Part shown: in pieces, positions 1 to 6,995 of the stretch | How positions within the stretch are numbered: position 1 is the stretch's first letter | Layout of the letters: every line of letters starts with the position of its first letter | Source: Dehalococcoidia bacterium | GTDB lineage: Bacteria > Chloroflexota > Dehalococcoidia > E44-bin15 | Length of the DNA: 25,156 nt | Assembly: GCA_030619615.1 (NCBI GenBank) | Contig: JAUXBC010000001.1 | Coordinates: 1 to 25,156 of the forward strand | Direction: 5' to 3' | Made by a program: the position numbers and the translations under genes | Notes under the pieces: model-generated | Database searches by the model: none | What the model saw: the letters and a program-made list of their open reading frames with translations, nothing else | Told to the model about the DNA's origin: nothing

Positions 1-969
1 CTGGGCACGGAACGCTCCCGCTCTGTGCTCAGGGGGATGCGCGATTTCCTCTCCTCAAGGGTCGATATAAAATTGGGCACCGCAGCTCATACCATTCTCG
101 CCGACAACGGCGTGGTCAAGGGGATCGAGACCAAGGATGGAAACAGAATTGACTGTCGCTATCTAGTCATCGCCCCGGGCAGGGAGGGGGCGGATTGGCT
201 CACCCAGGAGGCCGCTCGCCTCAAGCTCACCCTCTATATCAATCCCATCGACGTCGGCGTCAGGGTGGAGGTGCCTGAAGCGGTCCTTGAGGAGTTGACC
301 AGCGCCCTATACGAGTGCAAGCTGGAATATTATTCCAAATCCTTTGACGATCGGATCAGGACCTTCTGTATGTGCCCGGCAGGGGAGGTGACCATGGAGT
401 CCACCGGGGGCAGCGACCCGGTAACCACGGTGAACGGGCATAGCTACGCCGACCGCAAGACAAACAACACAAATTTTGCCCTCCTGGTGAGCACCACCTT
501 CACCGAGCCCTTTCGTGACCCCATCGCCTACGGTCGCTACCTCGCTCGCCTCGCCAATCTCCTCAGCGGGGGGGTGATCGTGCAGCGCTTTGGCGACCTG
601 ATGGAGGGTCGGCGTTCCACTGCGGAGCGCATTGAAAGGGGCATCGTCCAGCCCACCCTGAAGAGCGCCACCCCGGGCGACCTGAGCTTCGTCCTCCCCT
701 ATCGCCACCTGAAAAGCATTATCGAGATGTTGGGTGCCATGGACAGGCTGGCTCCAGGGGTGGCATCGCGCCATACGCTCCTCTATGGAACCGAGGTCAA
801 ATTCTATTCCTCACGCCTGGCCCTCAGTGAGAACCTGGAGAGCGAGATAGGGAACATGTTTGCTGCCGGGGATGGCGCTGGGGTTACCCGTGGCCTGATC
901 CAGGCCTCGGCCTCTGGGGTGGTGGCAGCCAGAGAAATCGTTAACAGAGCTGGGGTATCTACCCGTTGA
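1..969 (+). CDS. FAD-dependent dehydrogenase, COG2509 type (5' end missing)
   Basis: The reading frame is open from base 1 with no credible start, so the N-terminal part, including the expected GxGxxG FAD-binding loop, lies outside the window; 322 residues remain. The visible part has the marks of the uncharacterised FAD-dependent dehydrogenases of COG2509: a YLVIAPGREG strand, the block GHSYADRKTNNTNFALL (window bases about 439-487), and a C-terminal FAD-contact motif AAGDGAGVTRGLIQASASG. These flavoproteins are cytosolic and their substrate is not established. The stop overlaps the TTG start of the next gene by 4 bases, suggesting translational coupling. A GTG at 25 could be read as a start, but the preceding in-frame codons fit the protein and no Shine-Dalgarno precedes it. 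The family call is by motif recognition. Confidence 0.8.
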   Translation: MGTERSRSVLRGMRDFLSSRVDIKLGTAAHTILADNGVVKGIETKDGNRIDCRYLVIAPGREGADWLTQEAARLKLTLYINPIDVGVRVEVPEAVLEELTSALYECKLEYYSKSFDDRIRTFCMCPAGEVTMESTGGSDPVTTVNGHSYADRKTNNTNFALLVSTTFTEPFRDPIAYGRYLARLANLLSGGVIVQRFGDLMEGRRSTAERIERGIVQPTLKSATPGDLSFVLPYRHLKSIIEMLGAMDRLAPGVASRHTLLYGTEVKFYSSRLALSENLESEIGNMFAAGDGAGVTRGLIQASASGVVAAREIVNRAGVSTR

Positions 970-1631
970 TAGGTGATGGAGGAGCCCGCTTTATCGGCAT
1001 CGACCTCACCTCATCCCCCTCAAAGCCCACCGCCTGCGTGGCGCTTGATGGGGAACTGAACCTTAGCTGGTTTGACTCCCTTCATGGCGATGCCCAGATC
1101 ATCGAGGCCATAGAGCGCTGCCGCCCAGGCATCGTTGCCATCGATGCCCCCCTTGGCCTGCCAAAGGGGCTCTGCTGCCTGGAGGAGAGTTGCTCCTGTC
1201 GGGTGCTCCTGCCGTTGAAGGGCAGGATATGTGAAAGGGAGCTCTCACGACGGGGAATCCCTTGCTATTATACAACCAAGAGGTCCATCATAAAAAATAT
1301 GGTCTATCGAGCGATCGGCCTAAAGTACGAAATTGACGCCAGGGGCTACCAGGTTATCGAGGTCTACCCTTATGCCACAAAGGTGGCCCTTTTCGGCCCA
1401 TCTATCCCCTCCAAGTCAAGGCCAGCTGGCATCGCCTTCCTTAGGGAGCGACTTGCCGTGCTCACGCCCCAGCTTATCCCCCATATATCAGGATTCAACC
1501 ACGATCTCTGCGATGCCCTTCTTGCAGCCTACACCGCTTATCTCTATGTCAGGGGCGAGGTTGAGATCATCGGCGACCTCGGGGAGGGTGCGATCTGTAT
1601 TCCCGCCCCAAAAGGCGTTCCCTTCCCTTGA
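966..1631 (+). CDS. DUF429 family protein
   Basis: This 221-residue protein fits the DUF429 family, predicted RNase H-like-fold proteins of unknown function. Visible marks are the N-terminal GIDL strand (residues 11-14), the AIDAPLGLP block (58-66), an EVYPYA block (132-137) and a C-terminal HDLCDALLAAYTAYLY helix, all usual in the family. A cysteine cluster (C70, C71, C76, C78, C89, C100) lies between the first two blocks and might bind a metal; that is inference. The only workable start is TTG at 966, which overlaps the stop of the flavoprotein gene; the family normally begins just before the GIDL strand, which agrees. The -35 box of the rpsU promoter overlaps its stop codon. No partner is evident and a nuclease role is only a fold-based guess. 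Confidence 0.75.
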   Translation: MIGDGGARFIGIDLTSSPSKPTACVALDGELNLSWFDSLHGDAQIIEAIERCRPGIVAIDAPLGLPKGLCCLEESCSCRVLLPLKGRICERELSRRGIPCYYTTKRSIIKNMVYRAIGLKYEIDARGYQVIEVYPYATKVALFGPSIPSKSRPAGIAFLRERLAVLTPQLIPHISGFNHDLCDALLAAYTAYLYVRGEVEIIGDLGEGAICIPAPKGVPFP

Positions 1632-1656
1632 CACATTGCCCATGAGTGGCTAGAAT
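1628..1656 (+). promoter_or_regulatory. sigma-70-type promoter for rpsU
   Basis: TTGACA at 1628-1633 and TAGAAT at 1651-1656 are separated by exactly 17 bases. The -35 box overlaps the TGA stop of the DUF429 gene. A start site near 1663 would give a leader of about 41 bases before the rpsU GTG. Confidence 0.8.
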
Positions 1657-1703
1657 AGTCTAAGTCTTTGAGTGCCCTTGGTGGCAGAAAGGGGGTGGAT
1701 TAT

Positions 1704-1907
1704 GTGGCTGAAGTAATCCTTGACGAGAGGGAGAGCTTCGAGAGTCTCCTCAGGAGATTCAATCGTAAGGTGCAGCAGGATGGCATCCTTGCTGAGTTTC
1801 GGCGAAGAGAGCACTTTGAGAAGCCTAGCGTGAGGCGCAAGAAAAAAGAGGCGGCGAAGCGACGAAAAAGCTCTCGAAGTAGCGTAGAGAGGCGACCTCG
1901 GTCGTGA
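1704..1907 (+). CDS. rpsU: 30S ribosomal protein S21
   Basis: A 67-residue basic protein matching bS21: N-terminal [20 protein letters not shown] followed by [20 protein letters not shown] and a lysine/arginine-rich tail ([10 protein letters not shown]) rich in serine at the end. S21 sits on the small subunit near the anti-Shine-Dalgarno region and helps initiation. Frame-consistent starts also exist at 1668 (TTG) and 1695 (GTG), but GTG 1704 is chosen because AAAGGGGGTGG lies 5 bases upstream and the protein then begins as the family does. It is followed after one base by the YqeY-like gene region, as in many genomes where rpsU and yqeY are neighbours. The tail is a little longer and more serine-rich than usual. 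Confidence 0.9.
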   Translation: MAEVILDERESFESLLRRFNRKVQQDGILAEFRRREHFEKPSVRRKKKEAAKRRKSSRSSVERRPRS

Positions 1908-1914
1908 GGTGGAG

Positions 1915-2364
1915 ATGACGCTACAGGAAAGGCTTACGGCTGACTTAAAACAGGCGATGAAAGGTGGCGATATTACGCGAAGATCGCTGATTCGCCTGCT
2001 GATGGCGGGGGTTAAGAATGCGGAGATAGATAAAGGGGCCCCCTTGGATGATTCGGGTGTGGTTGAGGTTATCTCTAGGGAGGTGAAGCGACATCGAGAG
2101 AGCATCGCCGAATTCAGCAGGGGGAGCCGCCAAGACCTCGTTGCTAAAGAGGAGGCCGAACTAGCTATTCTCTTCGAGTATCTACCAAAACAGATGAGCC
2201 GGGAGGAGATTGCGGAGGCAGCCCGCAAGATAATTGAACAGGTTGGGGCCGGGGGACCCGGGGATAAAGGCAAGGTGATGTCCCAGCTTATGCCCCAGCT
2301 TAAGGGCAAGGCGGAGGGGCGTGAGGTCAGCGATGTGGTCTCGGAATTGCTTGCCGGCTCGTAG
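1915..2364 (+). CDS. GatB/YqeY domain protein
   Basis: A 149-residue protein matching the YqeY family, single-domain relatives of the tRNA-binding C-terminal domain of amidotransferase subunit GatB. Typical segments are TLQERLTADLKQAMK at the start, SLIRLLMAGVKNAEIDK, EEAELAILFEYLPKQMS in the middle and a GKVMSQLMPQLKGKAEGREV block near the end. The role is uncertain; tRNA association is inferred in the family. ATG 1915 is preferred to GTG 1909 because relatives start at this point and GAGGTGGAG precedes it. It is the last gene of the rpsU unit and is followed by a clear terminator at 2411-2443. Confidence 0.88.
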   Translation: MTLQERLTADLKQAMKGGDITRRSLIRLLMAGVKNAEIDKGAPLDDSGVVEVISREVKRHRESIAEFSRGSRQDLVAKEEAELAILFEYLPKQMSREEIAEAARKIIEQVGAGGPGDKGKVMSQLMPQLKGKAEGREVSDVVSELLAGS

Positions 2365-2410
2365 TGGAATCTGGAATCCTCTATTGTCGGAGTCCTAATG
2401 TATTTCAATG

Positions 2411-2443
2411 CCGCGCCATAAGAATCTCAGGCGCGGTTCTTTT
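2411..2443 (+). terminator. rho-independent terminator after yqeY
   Basis: CCGCGCC (2411-2417) pairs perfectly with GGCGCGG (2430-2436) around a 12-base loop, followed by TTCTTTT (2437-2443). It closes the rpsU-yqeY unit. Confidence 0.8.
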
Positions 2444-2481
2444 CGTTCTGGGGCGCGGTGCAGGGTCTCCCTGCCGGGGTT

Positions 2482-2498
2482 CTAGGGGTGTCCCCTAG
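2482..2498. repeat. short perfect palindrome
   Basis: CTAGGGG (2482-2488), a TGT loop, then CCCCTAG (2492-2498) form a 7-bp dyad with no T-run on either side, so it is not an obvious terminator. It may be a dispersed intergenic repeat unit; this cannot be decided from one copy. Confidence 0.5.
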
Positions 2499-2508
2499 TT
2501 ACTCTATT

Positions 2509-2533
2509 CCCCTCTCTCCTTGAGGAGAGGGGG
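2509..2533. repeat. imperfect C/G-rich hairpin, REP-like
   Basis: CCCCTCTCTCCT (2509-2520) faces AGGAGAGGGGG (2523-2533), giving a stem of about 11 bp with one G-T wobble and a tiny loop. It is followed by a G-rich tail up to 2550. The look is that of dispersed palindromic intergenic repeats in many bacterial genomes; only one copy was found in this window. Confidence 0.5.
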
Positions 2534-2606
2534 TCGGGGGGTGAGGTGAGTTGAATGCCTATATCCAAACAAGTCCTTGACGAAGTCGCCCTATTAAAAA
2601 AATCCC

Positions 2607-2635
2607 TTTTTATTTTCTGCGGGGTGGATTATAAT
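2607..2635 (+). promoter_or_regulatory. promoter of the rplI-dnaB operon
   Basis: A perfect TATAAT (2630-2635) stands 29 bases before the rplI start. The -35 region at the 17-base distance (TTTTTA, 2607-2612) is weak, so the -10 box is the main evidence. Confidence 0.5.
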
Positions 2636-2664
2636 ATACTAATTAGGGCGAAAAGGCGAAGAAA

Positions 2665-3117
2665 ATGAGAGTAATTCTGCTTCAGGATGTGCCTGGATTG
2701 GGCAAGGCGGGAGAGGTCAAGGATGTAGCCACTGGCTATGGCAGGAATTTTCTCCTTCCCAGGAAGCTCGCCGAGTTTGCCACCGCCGCTGTCCTGAAGA
2801 GCGTGGAGGCGCATCATCAAGCCGACGCGAAACGCCAATCCTATGTCGAGGCCGAGATAGTGAGCCTTGCCCAGACCCTGGAGGGGCTGGAGGTTGCCGT
2901 TAAGGCCAGGGTGGGGGCAATGGACCGCCTTTATGGCGCCATCACCAGCGGTGATATCGCAGAGGAGATTCATCGGATCAGCGGACAGGATATAGATAAG
3001 AGGAAGATAGAGCTTGAGGAGCCGATTCGCCAGCTAGGAGAATATGAGGTGTCGGTCAGGCTATCAAAGGAGCTCGTTCCCAAAATAAAGGTTATTGTTG
3101 AGGAGGAGAAGGGCTAG
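2665..3117 (+). CDS. rplI: 50S ribosomal protein L9
   Basis: A full-length 150-residue bL9. The N-terminal domain shows the diagnostic MRVILLQDVPGLGKAGEVKD and GYGRNFLLPRKLA motifs that bind 23S rRNA; a long helix (about residues 45-75) links it to a C-terminal domain containing RVGAMDRLYGAIT and DKRKIELEEPIR. The start is ATG 2665 with a modest AAGG 9 bases upstream. It heads an operon in which dnaB follows after 2 bases. rplI-dnaB adjacency is common across bacteria and probably reflects co-expression more than a shared mechanism. rpsF, ssb and rpsR, often upstream of rplI, are not here. Confidence 0.95.
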   Translation: MRVILLQDVPGLGKAGEVKDVATGYGRNFLLPRKLAEFATAAVLKSVEAHHQADAKRQSYVEAEIVSLAQTLEGLEVAVKARVGAMDRLYGAITSGDIAEEIHRISGQDIDKRKIELEEPIRQLGEYEVSVRLSKELVPKIKVIVEEEKG

Positions 3118-3119
3118 CT

Positions 3120-4472
3120 GTGTTTGCAGAGAAGCTGCCACCCCACGATATTGAGGCTGAGGAGGCGGTGATCGGGTCTTTAGTTATCGACAGCGATGCC
3201 ATCTTCAAGATCGCCACCTTCCTCAAAACCGAGGATTTTTACCGAGAGAAAAATCAATGGGCCTATGAGGCCTGTTTTTTCCTCTACGAGAGAAACGAAG
3301 CGATAAACCAGGTTACCGTAGCTCATGAGCTAGCGAGGAGGGAAAGGCTGGAGGCAGTGGGGGGTGCTGCCTACCTGAGCCATCTCATCGCTAACGTGCC
3401 CACCTCGGTGCATGTTGAGCACTACGCCCAGATTGTGCACCGAACCTCTGTGATGAGACGCCTCATCAGCTCAGCGGCACAGATCGCCGCCATCGGCTAC
3501 GAAGGGGGGCCGGACATCGACGCTGCCCTGGGTAGGGCGGAGGGCATCCTTTTCCGGCTGCGCCGTGGCGAGAGCCCTCGCGACTTCGTCCCTATCCGCC
3601 AACTCCTGGATCGATACTTCGAGGAGAGCGAGCTTCGTCCCTTCGAGGGGGAGATTGTGCGCACTGGGTTTCCCGCCCTGGACGACATCCTCGGCGGGCT
3701 CCAGCGCTCCGATATGATCGTGCTCGCCGCAAGGCCGAGCCTGGGGAAGACGAGCCTGGCCCTGAGTATCGCCAGGAATGCCGCCGTGGAACAAAAGGCG
3801 CGTGTTGCCATCTTCAGCGTGGAGATGGCGCGGGAGCAACTGGTGCATCGCCTCCTCGCCAGCGAATCTGGCGTCGATGCCAGAAGGTTGCGCCTGGGCC
3901 AGCAGACCGAGGCTGAGGAGAGAAGGATCATCGAGGCCACCGGGGTCCTTTCCGAGGCCCCGATCTATGTTGATGACTCGCCTATCCTGAGGATTGTGGA
4001 GATGAGGAGCAAGGCGAGGCGCCTCCACTACGAGCGGGGCATCGACCTCATGATCGTCGACTACATGCAACTGATGCGGAGCGATGGCAGGGAGGGGCGG
4101 GTTCAGGAGATGAGCGAGATCTCGCGCTCCCTCAAGGAGCTTGCCCGCGAGCTAGATGTGCCTTTGGTTGCCGTCTCCCAACTCTCAAGGGCCCCAGAGT
4201 GGCGGGCCTCTCACCGCCCCCAGCTTTCCGACCTCAGGGAGAGCGGCTCCATCGAGCAGGACGCCGATGTAGTTATGTTCATCTATCGCGATGATATGTA
4301 CTATACCAAGGAGGATTGGCTCAAGCAGCACCCGGAGAAGGAACCCAACGAATATCCCAAGGGGATCGCTGACATCATAATTGCCAAGCATCGCAACGGA
4401 CCCATGGGACAGGTCACCCTGCGTTTCCTGGAGAGAGTGGTGAAATTCGTCGGTCTGGAGAAAGGAACATGA
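3120..4472 (+). CDS. dnaB: replicative DNA helicase DnaB
   Basis: A 450-residue, standard-length replicative helicase, the hexameric motor at the replication fork. The N-terminal primase-interacting domain begins PPHDIEAEEAVIGS (about 7-110); the RecA-like motor follows a linker. Visible motor motifs are Walker A ARPSLGKT (204-211), the catalytic glutamate in FSVEM (E235), Walker B LMIVDYMQ (310-317) and the RESGSIEQDADVVMF block near 373-387 that precedes the arginine finger region. No intein is present, unlike many dnaB genes. GTG 3120 is chosen because it lies 2 bases after rplI and gives the usual N-terminus. The stop overlaps the ATG of the DnaD-like gene (ATGA). Its neighbours are candidate loading factors. 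Confidence 0.96.
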   Translation: MFAEKLPPHDIEAEEAVIGSLVIDSDAIFKIATFLKTEDFYREKNQWAYEACFFLYERNEAINQVTVAHELARRERLEAVGGAAYLSHLIANVPTSVHVEHYAQIVHRTSVMRRLISSAAQIAAIGYEGGPDIDAALGRAEGILFRLRRGESPRDFVPIRQLLDRYFEESELRPFEGEIVRTGFPALDDILGGLQRSDMIVLAARPSLGKTSLALSIARNAAVEQKARVAIFSVEMAREQLVHRLLASESGVDARRLRLGQQTEAEERRIIEATGVLSEAPIYVDDSPILRIVEMRSKARRLHYERGIDLMIVDYMQLMRSDGREGRVQEMSEISRSLKELARELDVPLVAVSQLSRAPEWRASHRPQLSDLRESGSIEQDADVVMFIYRDDMYYTKEDWLKQHPEKEPNEYPKGIADIIIAKHRNGPMGQVTLRFLERVVKFVGLEKGT

Positions 4473-5170
4473 GCCCCTTCCCCGGTTTCCCTCAAAGGAT
4501 GCGCTTCACCCCTCTGCCCAACCTCTTCTTTAGCGAGCTACTGCCCCACATCGATGATATCGCCGAGCTCAAGGCAACGCTTCATATCTTCTGGACCCTT
4601 TATCAGAAGAGGGGCTACCCCAGATTTGTCACCTACCGTGAGCTTCTCGGTGATAAGATGCTGATGAGAGGGATCGGAGATGGGGAGGCGCTGCGTCATG
4701 GCCTGGAGCGGGCGATAAGCCGGGGCACCCTCATCCATTTGACCCTGGAGGGGGAGGGGGGGAGCGAGAGCCTCTACTTCCTGAACATGGAGGGCGACAG
4801 GAGGGCGGTGGCCAAGATCGAGACCGGGGAGATCGACCTGGGGGGCTTTCCTAAGAGGGAGCCCTATGCTGAGGCCGAAGAGCAGCTCAATATCTTCACC
4901 CTTTATGAGGAGAACATTGGCATGCTCACCCCGATGATTGCCGAGGAGCTAAAGGAGGCGGAGAGGATTTACCCCGCCTCCTGGATCGAAAGCGCCTTTA
5001 AGGAGGCGGTGAGCAGAAACAAACGTAGCTGGCGATACATCTCAAGGATCCTGGAGCGCTGGGCTGCCGAGGGCAAGGAGCATGGAGAGCCTGGGAGAGA
5101 TTTTGAAGAGGATACGGACAAATATATCAGGGGAAGGTACGGACACCTGGTCAAGCGTCGACTTGAGTGA
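4469..5170 (+). CDS. DnaD domain protein, putative replication-initiation factor
   Basis: A 233-residue protein with the two-part layout of DnaD/DnaB(Bacillus)-like primosome proteins: an N-terminal winged-helix-like region (about 15-110) and a C-terminal DnaD domain (about 140-203). The C-terminal domain shows NIFTLYEENIGMLTP followed by an IYPASWIESAFKEAVSRN helix and the W-x-Y-I-x-x-I-L-x-x-W pattern (188-198). In Bacillus, such proteins remodel DNA and recruit the helicase-loader complex at origins. Position supports this role: it follows dnaB with an ATGA overlap and precedes a DnaC/DnaI-like loader. The last 89 bases overlap the loader gene in another frame, yet the tail DKYIRGRYGHLVKR looks like genuine family sequence. 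Assignment to the domain is firm, the function by analogy. Confidence 0.82.
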   Translation: MSPFPGFPQRMRFTPLPNLFFSELLPHIDDIAELKATLHIFWTLYQKRGYPRFVTYRELLGDKMLMRGIGDGEALRHGLERAISRGTLIHLTLEGEGGSESLYFLNMEGDRRAVAKIETGEIDLGGFPKREPYAEAEEQLNIFTLYEENIGMLTPMIAEELKEAERIYPASWIESAFKEAVSRNKRSWRYISRILERWAAEGKEHGEPGRDFEEDTDKYIRGRYGHLVKRRLE

Positions 5171-6470
5171 GAAGCTGCCCCAGGAATGCCCCCTTTGCAA
5201 GGGGGCAGGCTTTGTCTATCCCCTGCTTCCCTCGGGGCATCCCGATTTCGGCAGGGTGGTGCCCTGCCAGTGCACCAAGGAGGAACTGGCTGAGGAAAGC
5301 CTTTCCCGTCTCCAGCGCTACAGCAACCTCGGCCCCCTATCCCGCCTCACCTTCGATAACCTGAATCCTAAGGGAAGAACCAGCGACCCCAGGGGTCAGC
5401 AAAGGTTCGCCCAGGCTTATGAGGGGGCAAAGGCCTTTGCCGAAGATCCCCAAGGTTGGCTGGTGTTTTGTGGGGTCACCGGCTGTGGCAAGACCCACCT
5501 CGCTGCCGCCATCGCCAATCATTGCATCCTAAAGGGACGCCCCGCCCTCTTCATCGTTGTCCCCGATCTCCTCGACCACCTTCGGGCCACCTTCAGCCCC
5601 CAGAGCGAGATCTCCTACGATGAGCTCTTCGACCAGGTGAGGAATGCCCCCATCCTGATCTTAGATGATCTAGGCACTCAAACGAGCACCCCCTGGGCCA
5701 AAGAGAAGCTCTACCAGATCATAAATCATCGCTATAATACCCGGCTGCCCACAGTAATTACCACCAATACCCCTCTGGAGGAGCTGGACGAGCGTCTCCA
5801 TACGCGGCTTGCCGATGCCGACCTCTCTAAAGTATACCTAGTGGAAAAAAGAGAGCCCGAGGAGTACATCGGTGATCTGGGGCTGGAACTTTTGGGCAAA
5901 ATGGACTTCCAAAATTTCGAAAAGAGGCTCAATCTCCCCCTGGAGAAACAGAGGATTCTGGAGGATGCCTATAAGCTGGCGCGCCGCTTTGCCGAGGCCC
6001 CCGAGGGTTGGCTGGTACTCATGGGTCCCAATGGCTGTGGCAAAACCCATCTCGCCGCCGCCATCGCCAACCATCAACTACGAGAGGGGAAGCCCGCCTT
6101 CTTTGTTGTGGTTCCCGACTTCCTCGATCACCTGCGCTCCACCTTCAGCCCCGATAGCAAGGTGACCTATGATGAGCTCTTCGAGAGGGTCAAGAAGGCG
6201 CCGCTTCTCATTCTCGATGACTTTGGGGAGCAGAGTAGCACCCCCTGGGCTCAGGAAAAGCTCTATCAGGTGATCAATTACCGCTACAATGCTCGGCTGC
6301 CTACGGTGATCACCACCTGCTTTTCCCTGGGTGAGATCGAGACCAGGATAAGCTCCCGAATGGTGGACCCGCGGATCAGTATAGTGTTCAATATCGACGT
6401 CCCCGATTTCCGAGGCGATTTCACCCCCTCGGAGAGAAGGAAGCCCCATCGGGGGAGGAGGATGGGCTAA
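5082..6470 (+). CDS. DnaC/DnaI-like helicase loader with two tandem AAA+ domains
   Basis: A 462-residue ATPase, nearly twice the size of a usual DnaC/DnaI/IstB-type loader. It opens with a short helix and a four-cysteine knuckle (C36, C39, C62, C64), likely zinc-binding as in DnaI. Two AAA+ modules follow. The first has Walker A GVTGCGKT (131-138), Walker B LILDD (192-196), sensor-1 TTN (227-229) and R238/R242. The second has Walker A GPNGCGKT (315-322), Walker B LILDD (376-380), TTC (411-413) and R422/R426, then a SRMVDPRISIVFNID end typical of loaders. A hand alignment gives 87 identities in 134 ungapped positions. The inferred job is to place DnaB on DNA. ATG 5082 lies inside the DnaD-like gene; GAGGG sits 8 bases upstream. 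TTG 5163 lacks a Shine-Dalgarno and would lose the typical MESLGEILKRI start. Confidence 0.85.
   Translation: MESLGEILKRIRTNISGEGTDTWSSVDLSEKLPQECPLCKGAGFVYPLLPSGHPDFGRVVPCQCTKEELAEESLSRLQRYSNLGPLSRLTFDNLNPKGRTSDPRGQQRFAQAYEGAKAFAEDPQGWLVFCGVTGCGKTHLAAAIANHCILKGRPALFIVVPDLLDHLRATFSPQSEISYDELFDQVRNAPILILDDLGTQTSTPWAKEKLYQIINHRYNTRLPTVITTNTPLEELDERLHTRLADADLSKVYLVEKREPEEYIGDLGLELLGKMDFQNFEKRLNLPLEKQRILEDAYKLARRFAEAPEGWLVLMGPNGCGKTHLAAAIANHQLREGKPAFFVVVPDFLDHLRSTFSPDSKVTYDELFERVKKAPLLILDDFGEQSSTPWAQEKLYQVINYRYNARLPTVITTCFSLGEIETRISSRMVDPRISIVFNIDVPDFRGDFTPSERRKPHRGRRMG
5340..6368 (+). repeat. tandem AAA+ module duplication inside the loader gene
   Basis: The unit at about 5340-5819 (residues 87-246) recurs at about 5892-6368 (residues 271-429). 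Similarity is visible in DNA as well, for example the shared GGCTGTGGCAA around each P-loop (first near 5482, second near 6032). About 65% of aligned residues are identical by hand count. Confidence 0.85.
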
Positions 6471-6995
6471 ATGGTGAACTCCCCGGTGCTGGTGCTAAAT
6501 CAGAATTACGAGCCGCTTAATATCTCCCGTGTGCGGCGGGCGGTGGTTTTGCTCCTTCGGGGAAAGGCTGAGGCGCTGGAAAACGGCTCGGGGGTGATCC
6601 ATACCCCTAGTGATTCCTTCCCCATGCCCTCGGTAATCCGCCTCGTTTATCTGGTGAAGCGCCCTCGCCCGGAGAAGAAGCTAACGCGCCTCGAGGTATT
6701 CCGCCGCGACGAATATAGATGCCAGTATTGCGGCCGGGAGACCAGGGAGCTCACCTTGGATCATGTGATCCCACGCCATAAAGGGGGCAGGCACATCTGG
6801 GAGAACGTGGTCAGCGCTTGCATCCCATGCAACAACCGCAAGGCGGGACGAACCCCTAAGGAGGCGGGAATGAGGCTCATCTGCCAGCCCTTCGCCCCCC
6901 GTATTATTGGCTACTATGTCCCCTACGAGCATATTCAAAGACACAGCGAGTGGCACAAGTTCCTCCCCCTGTGGCAGAGGGAGGAGGAAGATTAA
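6471..6995 (+). CDS. HNH endonuclease family protein
   Basis: A 174-residue protein of the widespread stand-alone HNH family whose N-terminus reads VLVLNQNYEPLNISRVRRA. The nuclease module (about 80-130) has zinc cysteines C84/C87 (CQYCG) and C117/C120 (CIPC), the metal-binding D97-H98 in LTLDHVIPRHKGG, N112 in WENVVSAC and the closing NNRKAG. The cellular role of these chromosomal HNH proteins is not settled; DNA processing is the usual guess. Its ATG directly abuts the stop of the loader gene, so it is probably the last gene of the replication operon. Its stop codon overlaps the stop of the convergent ricT gene. Confidence 0.88.
   Translation: MVNSPVLVLNQNYEPLNISRVRRAVVLLLRGKAEALENGSGVIHTPSDSFPMPSVIRLVYLVKRPRPEKKLTRLEVFRRDEYRCQYCGRETRELTLDHVIPRHKGGRHIWENVVSACIPCNNRKAGRTPKEAGMRLICQPFAPRIIGYYVPYEHIQRHSEWHKFLPLWQREEED

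Larger units (their letters stand above)
2365..2664. other. Intergenic region between yqeY and rplI
   Basis: No coding sequence is supported here. From left to right it holds a rho-independent terminator (2411-2443), a perfect short palindrome (2482-2498), an imperfect C/G-rich hairpin (2509-2533) with a G-rich tail, an AT-rich block (2591-2615) and the -10 region of the rplI promoter (2630-2635). Confidence 0.75.

Noticed and set aside
1650..2408. Long minus-strand open frame of 252 codons opposite rpsU and yqeY
   Set aside because: Its sequence is low-complexity (serine- and leucine-rich) and matches no family, while both plus-strand genes are well supported with a promoter and a terminator.
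2577..2597. TTGACG (2577-2582) with TATTAA (2592-2597) as the rplI promoter
   Set aside because: The spacer is only 9 bases, far from 17; the TATAAT at 2630 is the better -10 box.
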